A stretch of 64,000 nucleotides of DNA, from contig NZ_JAQV02000015.1 in the NCBI RefSeq assembly GCF_000732485.2, positions 124,001-188,000 on the forward strand, given 5' to 3'. The notes under the pieces were generated by a model that ran no database searches, was not told where the DNA came from, and saw only the letters and a program-made list of their open reading frames with translations. Shown here one piece after another: positions 62,196 to 64,000 of this stretch (within the stretch, counting starts at the first letter, position 1; every line of letters starts with the position of its first letter). A program made the position numbers and the translations under genes. Source of the stretch: Bacillus sp. SJS. GTDB lineage: Bacteria > Bacillota > Bacilli > Bacillales > Bacillaceae.

Positions 62196-62337
62196 AACAG
62201 CAAAAAGCCAGCTGACCTTTTTAAGGTAAGCTGGCTTTTTGCAGCATCTTAAGAAAATGTGAATCAGGCTGGAGGTGCAAGCTTTTCCTGACTGCCCACC
62301 GCTATTATCCGTTATATACACTGGCACAGGTTCCGGG
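62196..62337. repeat. Duplicated cwlJ 3' end plus terminator, copy 2
   Basis: The copy that still belongs to an intact cwlJ-like gene. See the copy at 60287-60429. Confidence 0.8.
62204..62242 (-). terminator. Terminator of the cwlJ-like gene
   Basis: AAAAAGCCAGCT / AGCTGGCTTTTT hairpin with an inner stem ACCTT/AAGGT. Confidence 0.85.
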
Positions 62338-62745
62338 TTTGGGTTCGTAATAACAGTGATTTTTGAATTGACCGGATTTCGGCTGGCTGTACCAGGTTGG
62401 GGGGCATGGTGCGTAGGGGTTAAAATACCATAAGGCATATTTGGCAGGATGATCCCGCCAATAATCCAAATTCTTCTTGGCCAGTCTTTTTTCCACCGAC
62501 CTCGCCCTGTTATAAAAAACGTTTCCTTTTTGAACCGCCTCAAATGAGTAATTCCCGCCTTGCACCTGGAAGATGACCTGCCGGATCGTTCGGACATTTT
62601 TAAAATCCGAGCAGCTGGCTTTTGCACGGTTTACAATGACATTCCCCACATACAGCATCCCCTGCTGGCCTTCCCCTTCCGCCTCCGCTCTCATCATCCT
62701 TGCCATCAAGGCAACATCGGCATCTGTGTATTTCACTCTGGGCAT
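62305..62745 (-). CDS. Spore cortex-lytic / cell-wall hydrolase, CwlJ-like
   Basis: 146 residues of the Hydrolase_2 family: MPRVKYTDADVALMARMMRA with the catalytic Glu in RAEAEGEGQQGM, VGNVIVNRAKAS, and Pro/Tyr-rich YFNPYAPCPPTW. CwlJ-type proteins are needed for cortex breakdown in germination; length equals B. subtilis CwlJ, so a spore role is likely but a vegetative one is possible. ATG 62745 follows GAGGTGAAAAAA. No gerQ gene is adjacent. Confidence 0.85.
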   Translation of the reverse strand: MPRVKYTDADVALMARMMRAEAEGEGQQGMLYVGNVIVNRAKASCSDFKNVRTIRQVIFQVQGGNYSFEAVQKGNVFYNRARSVEKRLAKKNLDYWRDHPAKYALWYFNPYAPCPPTWYSQPKSGQFKNHCYYEPKPGTCASVYNG

Positions 62746-62881
62746 TTTTTTCACCTCAGGATAGTTTATGAAGGGATTATGGAATGATGTCTGAATAGCT
62801 GGTGGACGGATTTGTCTATCCAATACTTCTGATATCGCCCGACTAAAATTGCAGATTCAAAAAATCCAGCCTGGAATTTGC

Positions 62882-62909
62882 TTGAGGTAAATTTTACCTT
62901 TACTATAAA
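62882..62909 (+). promoter_or_regulatory. Promoter of the lipoprotein pair, with internal palindrome
   Basis: TTGAGG, 16 bases, TATAAA. The spacer contains GGTAAATTTTACC, a 13-bp palindrome (62886-62898) well placed for a repressor. Confidence 0.6.
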
Positions 62910-62935
62910 TGTATGAACCTGTCTTGGAGGAATTT

Positions 62936-63568
62936 ATGAAACTACATAAAACTTTGTTAATCCTACTAACTTTATCTGTATTAGCAGGCTGCCGTTTGAA
63001 CGAATCCTCCAGCATAACCAAGTCTGGTGCTGATCAGGCTGTAAAAGATGAATACACAAAAGGGTATTTGTCTTCTGCAAAAGCTGTTGAAGGAGGCTTT
63101 TATCAATTTGAATCGAAAACAGGCGGGTATTCCATGCTCTTTCCGGCGGACGCCGTTATTTCCGAACACTTCGCAAACGAGAAAAAGGAAAACTACTTTG
63201 AAGCGATTATGTATAGCGGAACTATTGAAAAAGGGGAAGTAAATACTCAAGTAATCTATGAAGATCTGCCAATCACAAAAGATATCGAAGCGAATTTGGA
63301 CCTGCTTTCCACTTCCGTTTCTTATGATGGGGAATATAAGGAATCAAAAGTACATGCGAATACCATTTATCTAGGTGAAAAAACAACTGAGCAAGACGGG
63401 TTTATTAATTTTAATGATTTCGCATTTATAAAATCTAATAAAGGAAATCAAGCCGTCCGATTTATGTACAGTAGTACCTGCCATCGCGAAGACCAAGCCT
63501 GCATCTCCAATAAAGAACTCCAAAAAAAGATAGCACACAAATTGATTTATTCGGTTAAATTCCATTGA
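62936..63568 (+). CDS. Lipoprotein of unknown function, paralogue 1
   Basis: 210 residues. MKLHKTLLILLTLSVLAGC is a lipoprotein signal with lipobox LAGC. The mature part has KGYLSSAKAVEGGFYQFESK and GGYSMLFPADAVISEHF, also found in the next gene. No known domain recognised. ATG 62936 follows GGAGGAATTT. The pair is likely co-transcribed from the promoter at 62882-62909. Confidence 0.75.
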   Translation: MKLHKTLLILLTLSVLAGCRLNESSSITKSGADQAVKDEYTKGYLSSAKAVEGGFYQFESKTGGYSMLFPADAVISEHFANEKKENYFEAIMYSGTIEKGEVNTQVIYEDLPITKDIEANLDLLSTSVSYDGEYKESKVHANTIYLGEKTTEQDGFINFNDFAFIKSNKGNQAVRFMYSSTCHREDQACISNKELQKKIAHKLIYSVKFH

Positions 63569-63584
63569 ACAGGAGGCAGTTCAC

Positions 63585-64000
63585 TTGAGACTGTTGTTAA
63601 TATGCATCACCATCTGTTTCTTAGTAATGGGAGGATGCCAAAACGAAAAGAAGCCCGCAGAACCCAGTACAGCAGCATTAAAGGATGATTTTACAAAAAG
63701 CTATTTAACTTCTTCTAAAGAAGTGGAGAAAGGGTACTATCGGTTTAAATCTAAGACGGGCGGGTACACCATGCTCCTTCCCGTGCAGGCTGTTATATCG
63801 AAAGACTTCGGAAATGAAAGGGACGAGGATTTTTATGAAGCCATCATTTATGGAGCAGAAATCGATCAGGCAGATGTGGATACTCAAATTATTTATGAAA
63901 ACAAACCGCTTACAGCACATATAGAAGAAAACCTCGACTTGTTATCTTCTTCTTCAGGCTATGATGGACCCTATTCAGAATCAGAGAGCAAAGAAATCAT
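63585..64000 (+). CDS. Lipoprotein of unknown function, paralogue 2 (cut by window end)
   Basis: TTG 63585 after AGGAGGCAGTTCAC opens a frame that runs out of the right edge. Signal MRLLLICITICFLVMGGC with lipobox MGGC; mature sequence KSYLTSSKEVEKGYYRFKSK and GGYTMLLPVQAVISKDFG parallels paralogue 1, so this is a tandem duplication. 16 bp separate the two. Confidence 0.78.
   Translation, partial: MRLLLICITICFLVMGGCQNEKKPAEPSTAALKDDFTKSYLTSSKEVEKGYYRFKSKTGGYTMLLPVQAVISKDFGNERDEDFYEAIIYGAEIDQADVDTQIIYENKPLTAHIEENLDLLSSSSGYDGPYSESESKEI

Overview
The window looks like a chromosomal segment of a motile, endospore-forming member of the Bacillaceae. The core from about 21.6 to 47.9 kb keeps the Bacillus subtilis order minJ, swrA, ctpB, ftsX, ftsE, cccB, yitT-family, prfB, secA, hpf, fliT, fliS, fliD, flaG. 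It carries lineage markers: SwrA, the programmed frameshift of prfB, the sporulation protease CtpB, a CwlJ-type cortex hydrolase and a BclA-like collagen protein. Strong Shine-Dalgarno sites and frequent TTG/GTG starts fit a Firmicute. Most genes are on the minus strand. No rRNA, tRNA, IS element or CRISPR array was seen. The assignment to family is inferred from gene content and order, not from a database search.

Region by region: 0-6 kb holds the start of bioY behind a BirA operator, a VOC protein, a 50-residue membrane protein, a secreted M14 carboxypeptidase, and a DUF47-pit phosphate operon. 6-11 kb is a LacI-controlled sugar ABC operon without its own ATPase. 11-21 kb has a MATE exporter, a secreted beta-propeller protein, a muropeptide-recycling operon (DUF819 permease, L-Ala-D/L-Glu epimerase, NlpC/P60 endopeptidase), small conserved proteins, and a collagen-like spore-surface gene interrupted by one stop codon at a Gly position of the G-X-Y repeat. 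21.6-36.6 kb is the conserved division/secretion block, with a coiled-coil M23 hydrolase beside FtsEX.

Between secA and hpf sits a species-specific insert (36.8-43.3 kb): a lone arginine deiminase, a LytTR response regulator, an HD-GYP protein with a degenerate B12-binding-like domain, a soluble PAS-GAF histidine kinase, and a haem-monooxygenase-like protein coupled to a small protein. After flaG, where hag normally follows in B. subtilis, there is a cluster of small membrane proteins (48.0-51.1 kb) that may correspond to the T7SS-associated yfj genes. One member is broken by two frameshifts.

51.3-59.7 kb is a seven-gene operon: AtuA-family protein, DUF4387 protein, two permeases, a binding lipoprotein and two ADP-ribosylglycohydrolase-family enzymes. 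It is driven by a clear sigma-A promoter with a perfect cre site and a 12-bp dyad against the ribosome-binding site. This is the best candidate here for an undescribed catabolic system. The 60-62.8 kb end has a GC-rich condensation-type acyltransferase gene flanked by two diverged copies of a cwlJ 3' end, which suggests recent acquisition. The window closes with two tandem paralogous lipoproteins.

Three kinds of intergenic repeats are visible: a 20-bp-period ATATCGRC repeat at two loci, an approximately 41-bp tandem repeat (11 copies) built on the palindrome TTGTCTGACAA, and a long imperfect hairpin near 30.2 kb.
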